Below the pieces are notes generated by a model. The model ran no database searches. It was not told the origin of the DNA and was given only the letters and a program-made list of their open reading frames with translations. The position numbers were made by a program, and so were the translations under genes. Below are positions 44,616 through 53,226 of a DNA stretch of 64,000 bases, one piece after another. The stretch comes from Bordetella ansorpii (GTDB lineage Bacteria; Pseudomonadota; Gammaproteobacteria; Burkholderiales; Burkholderiaceae_B): the NCBI RefSeq assembly GCF_900078315.1, contig NZ_FKBS01000006.1, forward strand, positions 1 to 64,000, read 5' to 3'. Position 1 is the first letter of the stretch. Each line of letters starts with the position of its first letter.

Positions 44616-47600
44616 TTTTAGGGCTGCTGGCAGCAGCCTTGGCGAACCCGGCGACAGCTTGGGCCCAGGATGACGCTTCCCGTACGTTGGTCGAACAGGG
44701 CCGCTATTGGCGTGCCCAGGGCAAGCCTGACCAGGCCGTGCAGGCCTGGCAGAAACTGCTGCTCATCGATCCTCGCCAGCCCGAGGCGCTGTACGGCATG
44801 GCCGCCATCGCGATCGATCGCAAGCAGCTGACGCAGGCGCGCGACTACCTGACGCGCTTGCGCGCCGCGGCGCCCGCCAGCCGTTTCGTGCCCCAGCTCG
44901 AACAAGATCTGAACCTGGCCTCGGATCCCGGCCGCGGCGCGCTCGAGAAGGCCCGCCTGATGGCGCAGGACGCGGCCAACAAGAACGACATTCCCGGTAT
45001 GGGCGCCGCCATCGCGCAGTACGACCAGGCGCTGGGCGGCAAGATGCCGCAAGGCGACGTCGGGCGTGAGTACTACAACTACCTGGGTTACACCGACGGC
45101 GGCCTCGAACGCGCCATCCAGGGCCTGCGGCGCCTGGATAGCCAGCAGCCGGGCAATCCCGCCATCCAGTTGCAGCTGGCGCAGCACATGGCGCGCAACG
45201 AGCGCACGCGCGCCGAAGGCATCCGCCGTCTGCAGCAGTTGTCGACCCGCAGCGACATCGGCGGCGCCGCCGCCGAGTTCTGGCGCGCCTCGCTGAGTTG
45301 GCTGGGGGCGCCGCGTCCCGAGGACAAGCCACTGTTCGAGGCGTATCTGGCGACGCATCCCGACGATGCCGACATCCGCGCGCAGATGCAGCAGGCGCGT
45401 CCCGCCGCGCCGGCCCAGTTGGCCCGCGGCGCCAGCGATTCGGTGCCTGTCGCGATGGCCCTGGATCCGGTCCTGGCGCGTGGCTATGCCGCGCTGCGGC
45501 GCGGCGACATGGTCGATGCCGAACGCGAATTCACCGCCAAGCTGCAGACCAGCCCCAACAATGCCGATGCCCTGGGCGGCCTGGGCGTGGTGCGCATGCG
45601 CCAGAACAACCTGCTCGAGGCCGAACGCCTGCTGACGCGCGCCGTGTCGCGGCCGGGCGGCGCAAGCTGGGGCAAGTCGCTGAATTCGGCGCGCTACTGG
45701 AACCTCTACAACCAGGGCACGGCCGCGCTGGCCGCCAACGATGCGGCTTCGGCGCGTGGCCTGTTCGCACAGGCCACGCGGCTGGATCCGCGTGAGCCGG
45801 CCGGTCGCAACGGGCTGGCCCGTGCGTATGCCGCGCAGGGCGATCTGGCCTCGGCGGAAAAGACGTACCGCGCCGTGCTGACGTCCGACAAGCGCAACAG
45901 CGAGGCGCTGGGCGGCCTGGTGGGGGTGCTGGGGCAGACGGGCCGTTCCGAACAGGCCATGCAACTGGTCAACGGCATGAGCGCCTCGCAGAGAGCGGAT
46001 CTGGGCGACCTGCCCCAGTTGCGCGCCTCCGTTGCCGCGGGGCGCGCCAAGGCGGCCGAGCAGCGCGGCGACAGCGAGGGCGCGCGGCTTGCGCTGGAAG
46101 ACGCCTTGCGCGACGACCCGAACAATCCCTGGATTCGCCTGGACCTGGCGCGCCAGTACCTGGAAAAGGGCCAGCGCACCGAGGCCCGCGGTATCGTGGA
46201 CGGCCTGCTGGCGTCCAACCCGGACATGCCGGACGCGCTGTACGCCAGCGCCCTGCTGTCGATGCAGATGGGCGAATCGGCCAAAGCCCAGGAAACGCTG
46301 GCACGCATTCCCGAATCCCGGCGCACGCCGGCCATGACGGCCACCGAGATGCAGGTCGGCGTTCAGATGCAGGCGCTGCGCGCCGCCGAGGTCGGCCGCG
46401 CCGGCCACACGGACGAGGCGCGCGCCATGCTGGCCCGGCTCGAATCCTCCGCGGGACGCAATCCTGCGCTGATCGGCACCATCGCGCAGGCTTACGTCGA
46501 TGCCGGCGACACGGCGCGCGGCATGAGCCTGATGCGGCAATTGCAGAACGGCCCGGGCGGTTCCCGCCCCGATACCCTGCTGCCCTATGCGGGCCTGCTG
46601 CTGAAGGCCGAACAGGATGTCGAGGCAGCCAGTGTGTTGCGCCAGATCCAGGCGCAGCCGCTGACGCCGGACCAGGCCCGCCAGCAGGAAGACCTGGTGA
46701 TGCTCTACACCGTGCGCCAGGCCGAGTTGCTGCGCCAGCGCGGCCAGTTGGCCAACGCCTATGACACGCTGTCCCCGGTGCTGAACAAGCGTCCCGACGA
46801 TCCCCTGGCGGTGGGCACGCTGGCGCGCATGTACGCCGACAGCGGCGACAACGCCAAGGCGCTGAACCTGTACAAGCAGTTGGTGGAGCGCGAGCCGAAC
46901 AACGCCAATCTGCTGCTGGGGGCTGCGCAGGTCGCCGCGCAGGGGCAGGACAGCCGCTATGCCGATGAGACGCTCGAACGCGCCGTCGCGGCGGCGCCCG
47001 ACGATCCCGACATCCTGGCCGGCGCGGCGCGTGTCTATCGCATGCGCGGCAAAGGCGGCAAGGCGGTCGATCTGCTGGCCCAGGCCATCAAGGTCAAGGA
47101 GGCGCGCGGGCAGACGCAACTGGCCATGGCGGACACTCAGCCCGCCGCGTATGACAATCCTTTCGCCGGACGCAGTTCGCAGTATTCGGTGCCGTACGAG
47201 GGAATGCAGGACGCCTACCCGGTCCCGGCGTCGGGCCGGTCGCAACCGACGGTCGAATTGCTGGCGGTTCCCTCGTCGAAGCCGTACGGCGATGTCGCGC
47301 CGTCCGCGCCCCTGGCTCCGCAACGCAACACGCCGTCCGCGATCGTGCAGCCGGTCGTCGCGACCCGTGAGCCGTCTGGGCCATCGGCCAAGCGCGCCGT
47401 GGCCGCGGGCACCGCGGGTCCGGGGTCGCAGGATCTGCTGGTGGGCAGGCCAGGAAGCGCGTCGCAGAGCATCACCGTGCCGCGCACCGTGGCCACCGCA
47501 CCCGCGCGGTCCACGCAGTCGGCCGAGTCGCCTTCCGATCTGCGCGCCATGCAGAACGAACTGCAGGACCTGCGCGCGGAGCGCTCGCCACAGATCCTTG

Positions 47601-48745
47601 CCGGCGCCTTCGCGCAGTCCAACAACGGCCAGCCCGGCACCAGCAAGCTCACGATGACGCAACAGCCCGTCGAGGCGCGTCTGCCTCTGGGCGAAGGCAA
47701 GCTGTCGCTGCGCGCCACCCCCGTGCAATTGAATGCCCGCTCGGTCCGCGACGACATGGTCAGCCGCAGCCAGTTCGGCGGCGGTCCAGTGGCCGCGCTG
47801 GCGCAGCAGTCGGGCGCCACCGGCGGACCGGGCTCGCAGAAGGACAGTGGCGTTGGCTTGTCGGTCGGCTACGAAACCAGGAACCTGAAGGCCGACATCG
47901 GCACGACGCCGCTGGGGTTCCTGAAGAGCAATGTGGTCGGGGGCGTCGAGCTCAAGGGATCCATCGATCCCAAGGCCGGCACCTGGTATTCGGTTGGCGC
48001 GTCCCGCCGCGCGGTCACCGACAGCCTGGCGTCGTTCGCCGGCGCGCGCGATGCCCGTACGGGCGACACGTGGGGCGGCGTGACGGCCACCGGCGTGCAG
48101 GGCCAGATCGGCATCGATCGGCCCACCCATGGCGTGTATGGCTACGGCTCGTGGCAGTCCCTGAACGGCCGCAACGTGGCGTCGAACACGCGCAGCGAGA
48201 TCGGCGGCGGTTCCTACGTGTATCTGCATCGCGGCAAGGACAGCCTGCTGACGGCCGGCGTGAACGTGGGCGGCACGTTCTACAACAACAACCAGCGCTT
48301 CTCCACCTACGGCAATGGCGGCTACTTCAGCCCGCAGGAGTTCTATTCGCTCAGCCTGCCCGTCACGTGGGCGCAGCGTTCGGACCGCTTCAGCTACAAG
48401 GTGCAAGGCTCCGTCGGCGTCCAGCATTTCCGCGAGAGCAACGCCAAGTACTTCCCGACCAGCAGCGAGCGCCAGCGCGTGGCGGCCCTGTCGGCCGGGG
48501 CCGCCGGCCTGAACGACGGCGCCGTGTACCCCGGCCAGTCCAAGACGGGCGTGGGCTACAACCTGGCCGCCACGGGCGAATACCAGTTGTCCAAGAATCT
48601 GCACCTGGGCGCAACCGTGTCGATGGATAACGCCAGCGACTACCGGCAGGTGGCCGGCGGTTTGTATCTGCGGTACTCGTTCTATCCGCAGAAGCAGTCC
48701 ATGGAGCTGCCGGTGGTGCCGTACCGCTCGCCGTACAGCCGGTAA
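44591..48745 (+). CDS. bcsC: Cellulose export outer-membrane protein BcsC
   Basis: A 1384-residue protein: signal peptide (LGLLAAALANPATAWA-QD), many TPR units over roughly residues 30-850 (for example AREFTAKLQTSPNNADALGGL-type repeats), a Pro/Ser-rich linker (about 860-1000) and a C-terminal beta-barrel of about 350 residues ending in aromatic residues (YRSPYSR). The TPR part bridges the periplasm and the barrel exports cellulose. The start is ATG 44591, inside the 3' end of bcsZ. An opposite-strand frame of over 1300 codons is a GC-driven shadow. Confidence 0.95.
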   Translation: MSARRYTVVLGLLAAALANPATAWAQDDASRTLVEQGRYWRAQGKPDQAVQAWQKLLLIDPRQPEALYGMAAIAIDRKQLTQARDYLTRLRAAAPASRFVPQLEQDLNLASDPGRGALEKARLMAQDAANKNDIPGMGAAIAQYDQALGGKMPQGDVGREYYNYLGYTDGGLERAIQGLRRLDSQQPGNPAIQLQLAQHMARNERTRAEGIRRLQQLSTRSDIGGAAAEFWRASLSWLGAPRPEDKPLFEAYLATHPDDADIRAQMQQARPAAPAQLARGASDSVPVAMALDPVLARGYAALRRGDMVDAEREFTAKLQTSPNNADALGGLGVVRMRQNNLLEAERLLTRAVSRPGGASWGKSLNSARYWNLYNQGTAALAANDAASARGLFAQATRLDPREPAGRNGLARAYAAQGDLASAEKTYRAVLTSDKRNSEALGGLVGVLGQTGRSEQAMQLVNGMSASQRADLGDLPQLRASVAAGRAKAAEQRGDSEGARLALEDALRDDPNNPWIRLDLARQYLEKGQRTEARGIVDGLLASNPDMPDALYASALLSMQMGESAKAQETLARIPESRRTPAMTATEMQVGVQMQALRAAEVGRAGHTDEARAMLARLESSAGRNPALIGTIAQAYVDAGDTARGMSLMRQLQNGPGGSRPDTLLPYAGLLLKAEQDVEAASVLRQIQAQPLTPDQARQQEDLVMLYTVRQAELLRQRGQLANAYDTLSPVLNKRPDDPLAVGTLARMYADSGDNAKALNLYKQLVEREPNNANLLLGAAQVAAQGQDSRYADETLERAVAAAPDDPDILAGAARVYRMRGKGGKAVDLLAQAIKVKEARGQTQLAMADTQPAAYDNPFAGRSSQYSVPYEGMQDAYPVPASGRSQPTVELLAVPSSKPYGDVAPSAPLAPQRNTPSAIVQPVVATREPSGPSAKRAVAAGTAGPGSQDLLVGRPGSASQSITVPRTVATAPARSTQSAESPSDLRAMQNELQDLRAERSPQILAGAFAQSNNGQPGTSKLTMTQQPVEARLPLGEGKLSLRATPVQLNARSVRDDMVSRSQFGGGPVAALAQQSGATGGPGSQKDSGVGLSVGYETRNLKADIGTTPLGFLKSNVVGGVELKGSIDPKAGTWYSVGASRRAVTDSLASFAGARDARTGDTWGGVTATGVQGQIGIDRPTHGVYGYGSWQSLNGRNVASNTRSEIGGGSYVYLHRGKDSLLTAGVNVGGTFYNNNQRFSTYGNGGYFSPQEFYSLSLPVTWAQRSDRFSYKVQGSVGVQHFRESNAKYFPTSSERQRVAALSAGAAGLNDGAVYPGQSKTGVGYNLAATGEYQLSKNLHLGATVSMDNASDYRQVAGGLYLRYSFYPQKQSMELPVVPYRSPYSR

Positions 48746-48777
48746 TCCACACTCCGAATTTTCAGGAACCCTTCATC

Positions 48778-49437
48778 ATGCTCGCATCCGCTCTTGCCGG
48801 CCTCACCATCCTGGTCGTCGGCGACAGCCATCTGGGTTATCCCGGCTATCTGATCGACACGTTGCACGACAACCTGCTGGCCAACGGCGCCAAGCAGGTG
48901 CACACGGTAAGCGTGTGCGGCTCGAACCCCGGCGACTGGGTCGCCGCCACGCAGGGCAATTGCGGCGGCGCCGAGCGTCTCAACAAGGCGCCGCTGGTGC
49001 GCAAGCAAAGCGCCAGCACCACGCCCATCACGCAATTGGTGGCCGCCGACAAGCCCGACCTGGTCGTCATCGTCATGGGCGACACCATCGGCGGCTATGG
49101 CAAGGACGTGTTCCCCAAGACCTGGGCCTGGCAGCAGACCACCGCGCTGACCAAGGCGCTGGCCAGCACCAAGACCACTTGCGTCTGGGTCGGTCCGCCC
49201 TGGGGCAGCGAAGGCGGCAAGTACAACAAGACGTTCTCGCGCGTGCAGCAGGTGTCGTCCTTCCTGGCGACCAATGTCTCGCCGTGCGCGTACATCGACT
49301 CGACCAAGATGTCCAAACCTGGCGAATGGGGCAGCACCGACGGCCAGCACCTGACCACCACCGCCTACAAGTACTGGGGCAAGGACATTGCCGATGCGAT
49401 CGTCCAGTTGCCCGGCGTGACGAAACTGAAACCGTAA
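48778..49437 (+). CDS. SGNH/GDSL hydrolase-like protein, copy 1 (WssF-like, cellulose acetylation)
   Basis: A 219-residue SGNH-fold protein. The nucleophile Ser17 is in VVGDSHLG and the block V dyad reads DGQH (D188, H191). A Gly in VCGSNPG and MGDTIGG stand at the block II and III positions, the latter without the usual Asn. The protein begins at the first beta strand, so no cleavable export signal is visible. It sits just after bcsC and before a second copy and an AlgF-like gene, matching the acyl-presenting role proposed for WssF of Pseudomonas. That assignment is inferred. Confidence 0.75.
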   Translation: MLASALAGLTILVVGDSHLGYPGYLIDTLHDNLLANGAKQVHTVSVCGSNPGDWVAATQGNCGGAERLNKAPLVRKQSASTTPITQLVAADKPDLVVIVMGDTIGGYGKDVFPKTWAWQQTTALTKALASTKTTCVWVGPPWGSEGGKYNKTFSRVQQVSSFLATNVSPCAYIDSTKMSKPGEWGSTDGQHLTTTAYKYWGKDIADAIVQLPGVTKLKP

Positions 49438-49480
49438 GCCACCACGCGCGTTCGCGCGGCATCGAGACGAAGGATACGCA

Positions 49481-50137
49481 ATGCCCCTGTCCGCCCTGGC
49501 GGGACTGTCCCTGCTTGTCATCGGCGAAAGCCACATGACCCTGTCCAACTATCTGCGCGAGCCGCTGCACAAGGCGCTGCTGGCGCAGGGGGCGCAAGTG
49601 CATTCCGTGGGGGCGTGCGGCGCCAGCCCATCGCGCTGGCTGACGTCCGTGCCCGTGGATTGCGGCGCCGACCAGGTCGGCACCAGCCCTGCCGTGTTGC
49701 AGGGCAAGGAAGCGCGCACCACGCCCATCACCGATCTCATCCAGAAAGGCAAGCCGGACGTCGTGGTCGTCATCATGGGCGACACCATGGGCTCGTACGA
49801 CAAGCCCGCGTTTCCCAAGACCTGGGCCTGGCAGGAGGTCACCAGCCTGACCAAGGCCATCGCCGCCACCAAGACCACCTGCATCTGGGTCGGTCCGGCC
49901 TGGGGCACCGAGGGCGGGCCTTTCTCGAAGAACACGCCGCGCACGATGGAGCTGTCCAAGTTCCTGGCATCCAACGTGGCGCCGTGCACCTACGTCGATT
50001 CCCTGAAGTTCTCCAAGCCCGGCCAGTGGCAGACGCTGGACGGGCAGCATTTCACGCAGACGGGCTATGCCTCCTGGAGCAAGGCCATCGTCGACGCGCT
50101 GGCCACCTCTCCCGCCATCATGAAGCTGAAGAAATGA
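49481..50137 (+). CDS. SGNH/GDSL hydrolase-like protein, copy 2
   Basis: A 218-residue paralogue of the preceding protein. Ser17 is in VIGESHMT (Glu in place of the first-copy Asp), D187/H190 are in DGQH, and the body is shared, for example TTPITDLIQKGKPDVVVVIM and FPKTWAWQ. It again lacks a signal peptide. AAGGA lies before ATG 49481, and the stop overlaps the next ATG (ATGA). Two diverged copies may act on different acyl acceptors or as a heterodimer. Confidence 0.75.
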   Translation: MPLSALAGLSLLVIGESHMTLSNYLREPLHKALLAQGAQVHSVGACGASPSRWLTSVPVDCGADQVGTSPAVLQGKEARTTPITDLIQKGKPDVVVVIMGDTMGSYDKPAFPKTWAWQEVTSLTKAIAATKTTCIWVGPAWGTEGGPFSKNTPRTMELSKFLASNVAPCTYVDSLKFSKPGQWQTLDGQHFTQTGYASWSKAIVDALATSPAIMKLKK

Positions 50138-50808
50138 AGACATCGCTGATTCTGTCGAGCCTGTTGGGGGCGCTGTCCTGCATGACGGCGGGCGCCGCGG
50201 AGGTTCCGCTCTACGAGACCGGTCCGGCCGAGGATTCGTCCTTCGTGCGCTTCGTCAATGGCGGCGGCAAGCCGGTGGAGGTCATCGCCTCCGGCTCGAA
50301 TGCCCGCCTGAAACTGGACGCGGCCAAGCCGGCTTCCGACTTTCTGCCGATTCGCGCTGGCCGCGCCATCGAGGGCGCGCTGGTGCGCGACGGCGGCACG
50401 AAGCAGAACGTGTCGGTCACCGTGCAGCCGGGCGAATTCGCCAGCGTGGTGGGCGTGGAGGATGCCGCGGGCGCGTTCACGACCACCATCGTGCGCGAGC
50501 AGCCCGATGATTTCAATGCGCTGAAGGCCTCGGTGGCGTTCTACAACCTGGATGCGCGTTGCGCCTCGGCCGCGCTGCGCGTGGCGGGCCGCGACATCAC
50601 CCTGCTGGACGGCGTGCCGCACGGCCAGGTCAAGCGCCGGCAGGTCAATCCTGTCGCGCTGGCGCTGCAACTGTCGTGCGGGGGACAGCCCGTGGGCGAG
50701 GCCTTGAACCTGGGCACGCTCGAGGCCGGCCAGCGCTACACGGTGTTCCTGGTGCCTGCGGGACAACGTTCGCGCATCTTTGGCGCGACCGACTCGGTGG
50801 CGCGTTGA
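50134..50808 (+). CDS. AlgF-like polysaccharide O-acetylation protein (WssG-like)
   Basis: A 224-residue periplasmic protein with a signal peptide (SLILSSLLGALSCMTAGA-AE) and two beta-rich domains, similar in length and pattern to AlgF (PLYETGPAEDSSFVRFVNGG; then YTVFLVPAGQ). AlgF is needed for O-acetylation of alginate, and its homologue WssG for acetylation of cellulose. It is translationally coupled to the SGNH copy 2 gene. The catalytic role is unclear even in known systems; a carrier or adapter function is likely. Confidence 0.8.
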   Translation: MKTSLILSSLLGALSCMTAGAAEVPLYETGPAEDSSFVRFVNGGGKPVEVIASGSNARLKLDAAKPASDFLPIRAGRAIEGALVRDGGTKQNVSVTVQPGEFASVVGVEDAAGAFTTTIVREQPDDFNALKASVAFYNLDARCASAALRVAGRDITLLDGVPHGQVKRRQVNPVALALQLSCGGQPVGEALNLGTLEAGQRYTVFLVPAGQRSRIFGATDSVAR

Positions 50809-50851
50809 GATGACGGCCCGGCCTGGCGCGGCGCACCCTGCGGGCGCCTTC

Positions 50852-51718
50852 TCAGCGGCAGGCGGGCACCGGCAGCGCGTGCCGCGCGCCGGCGGCGTCG
50901 GTGTAGCCGCGCTGGTAGATCGGATCAGTGAATGCGATGGCCGGGTCGGCGAACGACCAGCCGTTGGCTTCGAATTTCGCCAGGATGTCCGGCAGCACGA
51001 TCGTGTTCAGGCCGTTGGCATGCAGCAGCAGCACGTGTACCGGGCTGCGTCCCAGCCGCTGCTTCCATTCCGCTTCCTGGCGCTGCACTTCCTGCCACAG
51101 CCGGTCGAGATAGGGTTTGCGGAACGCTTCGACGTCCAGCGCCGGATTCTTGTTGGCCGACGCCATGAAGCGTTCGTTGTAGTTCCAGTCGTCGATGGTG
51201 ATGGTGACGGGGGCCAGCGCGTAGCCCCGGCTGGCCAGCAGCGCATACAGCTGGTTGCTGCGTTCGGGCGTGCTGCCTTCGTTCAGGTAGGGCAGCCGCA
51301 GCCGGGGGCACCAGCCCGGCATGGCGCCGACCAGGTCCTGCTCCTGCAGCACGTCCTGCAGGAAGGCCGCGGGCGAGGTTCCGTCGACATAGCCCTTGTG
51401 CGTGTAGGTGTGGTTGCCGATGGCATGGCCGGCGGCGCCCCAGGCACGCACCAGGGCCAGGCCCTCGGGGCTGTCGACCATGAAACCCGCAGGAAAGAAC
51501 ATGGCGCGGATGTGGTGCCTGGCCAGCGTGTCCAGCAAGTGCTGGTTCCATTGCGCGGCGCGGGGCTCGCCGCGCGGGTCGAAGCCATCGTCGAAGGTGA
51601 TGGCCACGGTTTGCGCCGCCGTCTGCCACGCCGGCGCGCAAAGCAGCGCAACTGCCAGCAAGCGGCATATTGCGGAAAGAATCCGCGGGAAGAATCTCGG
51701 CTTCGGCTGGCTGCGCAT
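50852..51718 (-). CDS. Secreted polysaccharide deacetylase (NodB/CE4 family)
   Basis: A 288-residue CE4-type enzyme. The signal peptide is RLLAVALLCAPAWQTAA. Motif 1 TFDDGFD has the catalytic base and metal Asp, motif 2 GNHTYTHKGY the metal histidines, motif 3 RLRLPYLNE, and a late HVLLLHAN provides the last histidine. It should remove acetyl groups from a polysaccharide. The start is ATG 51716-51718; the longer reading reaches past the divergent MBOAT promoter. It lies inside the acetylation module on the other strand, with its start 85 bp from the MBOAT start. Confidence 0.9.
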   Translation of the reverse strand: MRSQPKPRFFPRILSAICRLLAVALLCAPAWQTAAQTVAITFDDGFDPRGEPRAAQWNQHLLDTLARHHIRAMFFPAGFMVDSPEGLALVRAWGAAGHAIGNHTYTHKGYVDGTSPAAFLQDVLQEQDLVGAMPGWCPRLRLPYLNEGSTPERSNQLYALLASRGYALAPVTITIDDWNYNERFMASANKNPALDVEAFRKPYLDRLWQEVQRQEAEWKQRLGRSPVHVLLLHANGLNTIVLPDILAKFEANGWSFADPAIAFTDPIYQRGYTDAAGARHALPVPACR

Positions 51719-51803
51719 GCGGCTGATTCTAATCCTGCCATACCCTCCCCCGCCATCGCGCGGTTGCGTCTCCCTCTTCACTGACACAAAAGAATAATCA
51801 AGC

Positions 51804-53213
51804 ATGGTCTTTGCATCGCTGGAGTTCCTGACGCTGTTCCTGCCGGCGTTTCTGCTCGTGTACGCGCTGGGCGCGCCACGGCATCGCAACGCCATCCTGC
51901 TGGTGTCCAGCTGGATCTTCTATGGCTGGTGGAGTCCCATCTACCTGCTGCTGTTCATCGCGTTGACGGCGCTGGGCTGGATCGGCGGGATGGTCATCGA
52001 AGGCGCGCGGACCGACCGTGGACGCATGCGGCGGCTGGTGCTGTTCATCTGCATCAACGTCGCGACGCTGTGCTGGTTCAAGTACGCCAACATCGTCGTC
52101 GAAAGCGCCAGCCACGTGGGCCGGATGATGGGCGCGATGCCGATCGAATGGCAGCGCGTGGTGCTGCCGATCGGCCTGTCCTTCATCGTGCTGCAATCGG
52201 TGTCGTACCTGATCGACGTGCAGCGCCGCACGGTGCCGGCCGACCGCAGTTTCATCAGCTACGGCGCTTACCAGGCGATGTTCGTGCACCTGATCGCCGG
52301 TCCCATCATCCGGTACCAATGGGTCAAGCGCGAACTGGAATCGCGCCTGGTCGACTGGGCCGGTTTCGCCTCGGGGGCGCGCCGCTTCATGATCGGCGTC
52401 AGCATGAAGGTGCTGGTGGCCGATACGCTGTCGCCGCTGGTGGACGCGGCCTTCGCCTTGCCCGATCCCACGCTGGCCGATGCGTGGCTGGGATGCGGCG
52501 CGTATACGCTGCAGCTGTTCTTCGACTTCGCGGGCTACAGCGCCATGGCCATCGGCCTGGGACAGATGCTGGGCTTCCATTTTCCCGAGAACTTCGACAA
52601 TCCCTATCTGGCCCGCAGCATCCAGGACTTCTGGCGCCGCTGGCACCTGTCGCTGTCCACCTGGATCCGCGACTATCTCTACATTCCCCTGGGCGGCAAC
52701 CGGGGCGGCCGCTGGGCCACCTATCGCAACCTGCTGCTCACCATGGCCATCGCCGGGCTCTGGCATGGCGGCGACAGCTGGAACTTCCTGCTGTGGGGCA
52801 TCGCGCACGGACTGGCGCTGGCCGCGGCGCGTGCCTGGAACGAAGGCCACATGCCCGCCGTGCCGCGCTGGCTGTCTCACGTGCTGACGCTGCTGTTCGT
52901 GATGCTGGCCTGGACGCTGTTCCGCGCCGTGGGTTTCGAATCGGCGATGAACATGTACCGCGGCCAGTTCGGCCTGAACGGCATCGGCCTGTCCGATGCG
53001 CTGGCCGTGATCGTGCGGCCCGTGCACGCCCTGGCCGCGGCGTTGGGCATCGTCTGCGTGATCCTGCCGGCCATGCACCCCTGGTGGGCCGGCCGGCCCG
53101 ATACGCATCTGCGCCAGTTGTGGCGGTCCGCGTGGCCGCTGGCGGGCTTCCTGTTGTCGTTCGGCCTGATCTCCGCGCGCGGTGCGGTGCCCTTCCTCTA
53201 CTTCCAGTTCTGA
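51804..53213 (+). CDS. MBOAT-family polysaccharide O-acetyltransferase (AlgI/WssH-like)
   Basis: A 469-residue membrane protein with about 11-12 helices. MBOAT signatures are IGLSFIVLQSVSYLIDVQRR, FWRRWHLSLSTWIRDYLYIPLGG (His281) and AGLWHGGDSWNF (His321, the invariant catalytic His). AlgI-type proteins move acetyl groups from cytoplasmic donors to periplasmic partners. Together with the AlgF-like and AlgJ-like proteins it should acetylate cellulose. The start is ATG 51804. Confidence 0.93.
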   Translation: MVFASLEFLTLFLPAFLLVYALGAPRHRNAILLVSSWIFYGWWSPIYLLLFIALTALGWIGGMVIEGARTDRGRMRRLVLFICINVATLCWFKYANIVVESASHVGRMMGAMPIEWQRVVLPIGLSFIVLQSVSYLIDVQRRTVPADRSFISYGAYQAMFVHLIAGPIIRYQWVKRELESRLVDWAGFASGARRFMIGVSMKVLVADTLSPLVDAAFALPDPTLADAWLGCGAYTLQLFFDFAGYSAMAIGLGQMLGFHFPENFDNPYLARSIQDFWRRWHLSLSTWIRDYLYIPLGGNRGGRWATYRNLLLTMAIAGLWHGGDSWNFLLWGIAHGLALAAARAWNEGHMPAVPRWLSHVLTLLFVMLAWTLFRAVGFESAMNMYRGQFGLNGIGLSDALAVIVRPVHALAAALGIVCVILPAMHPWWAGRPDTHLRQLWRSAWPLAGFLLSFGLISARGAVPFLYFQF

Positions 53214-53226
53214 GCGCCCGGTCCCG

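Noticed and set aside
44618-48604. Minus-strand open frame of over 1300 codons opposite bcsC
   Set aside because: It is a reading shadow caused by strong GC bias at third positions; its sequence is His/Arg/Gln-rich without motifs, while bcsC is clear on the other strand.
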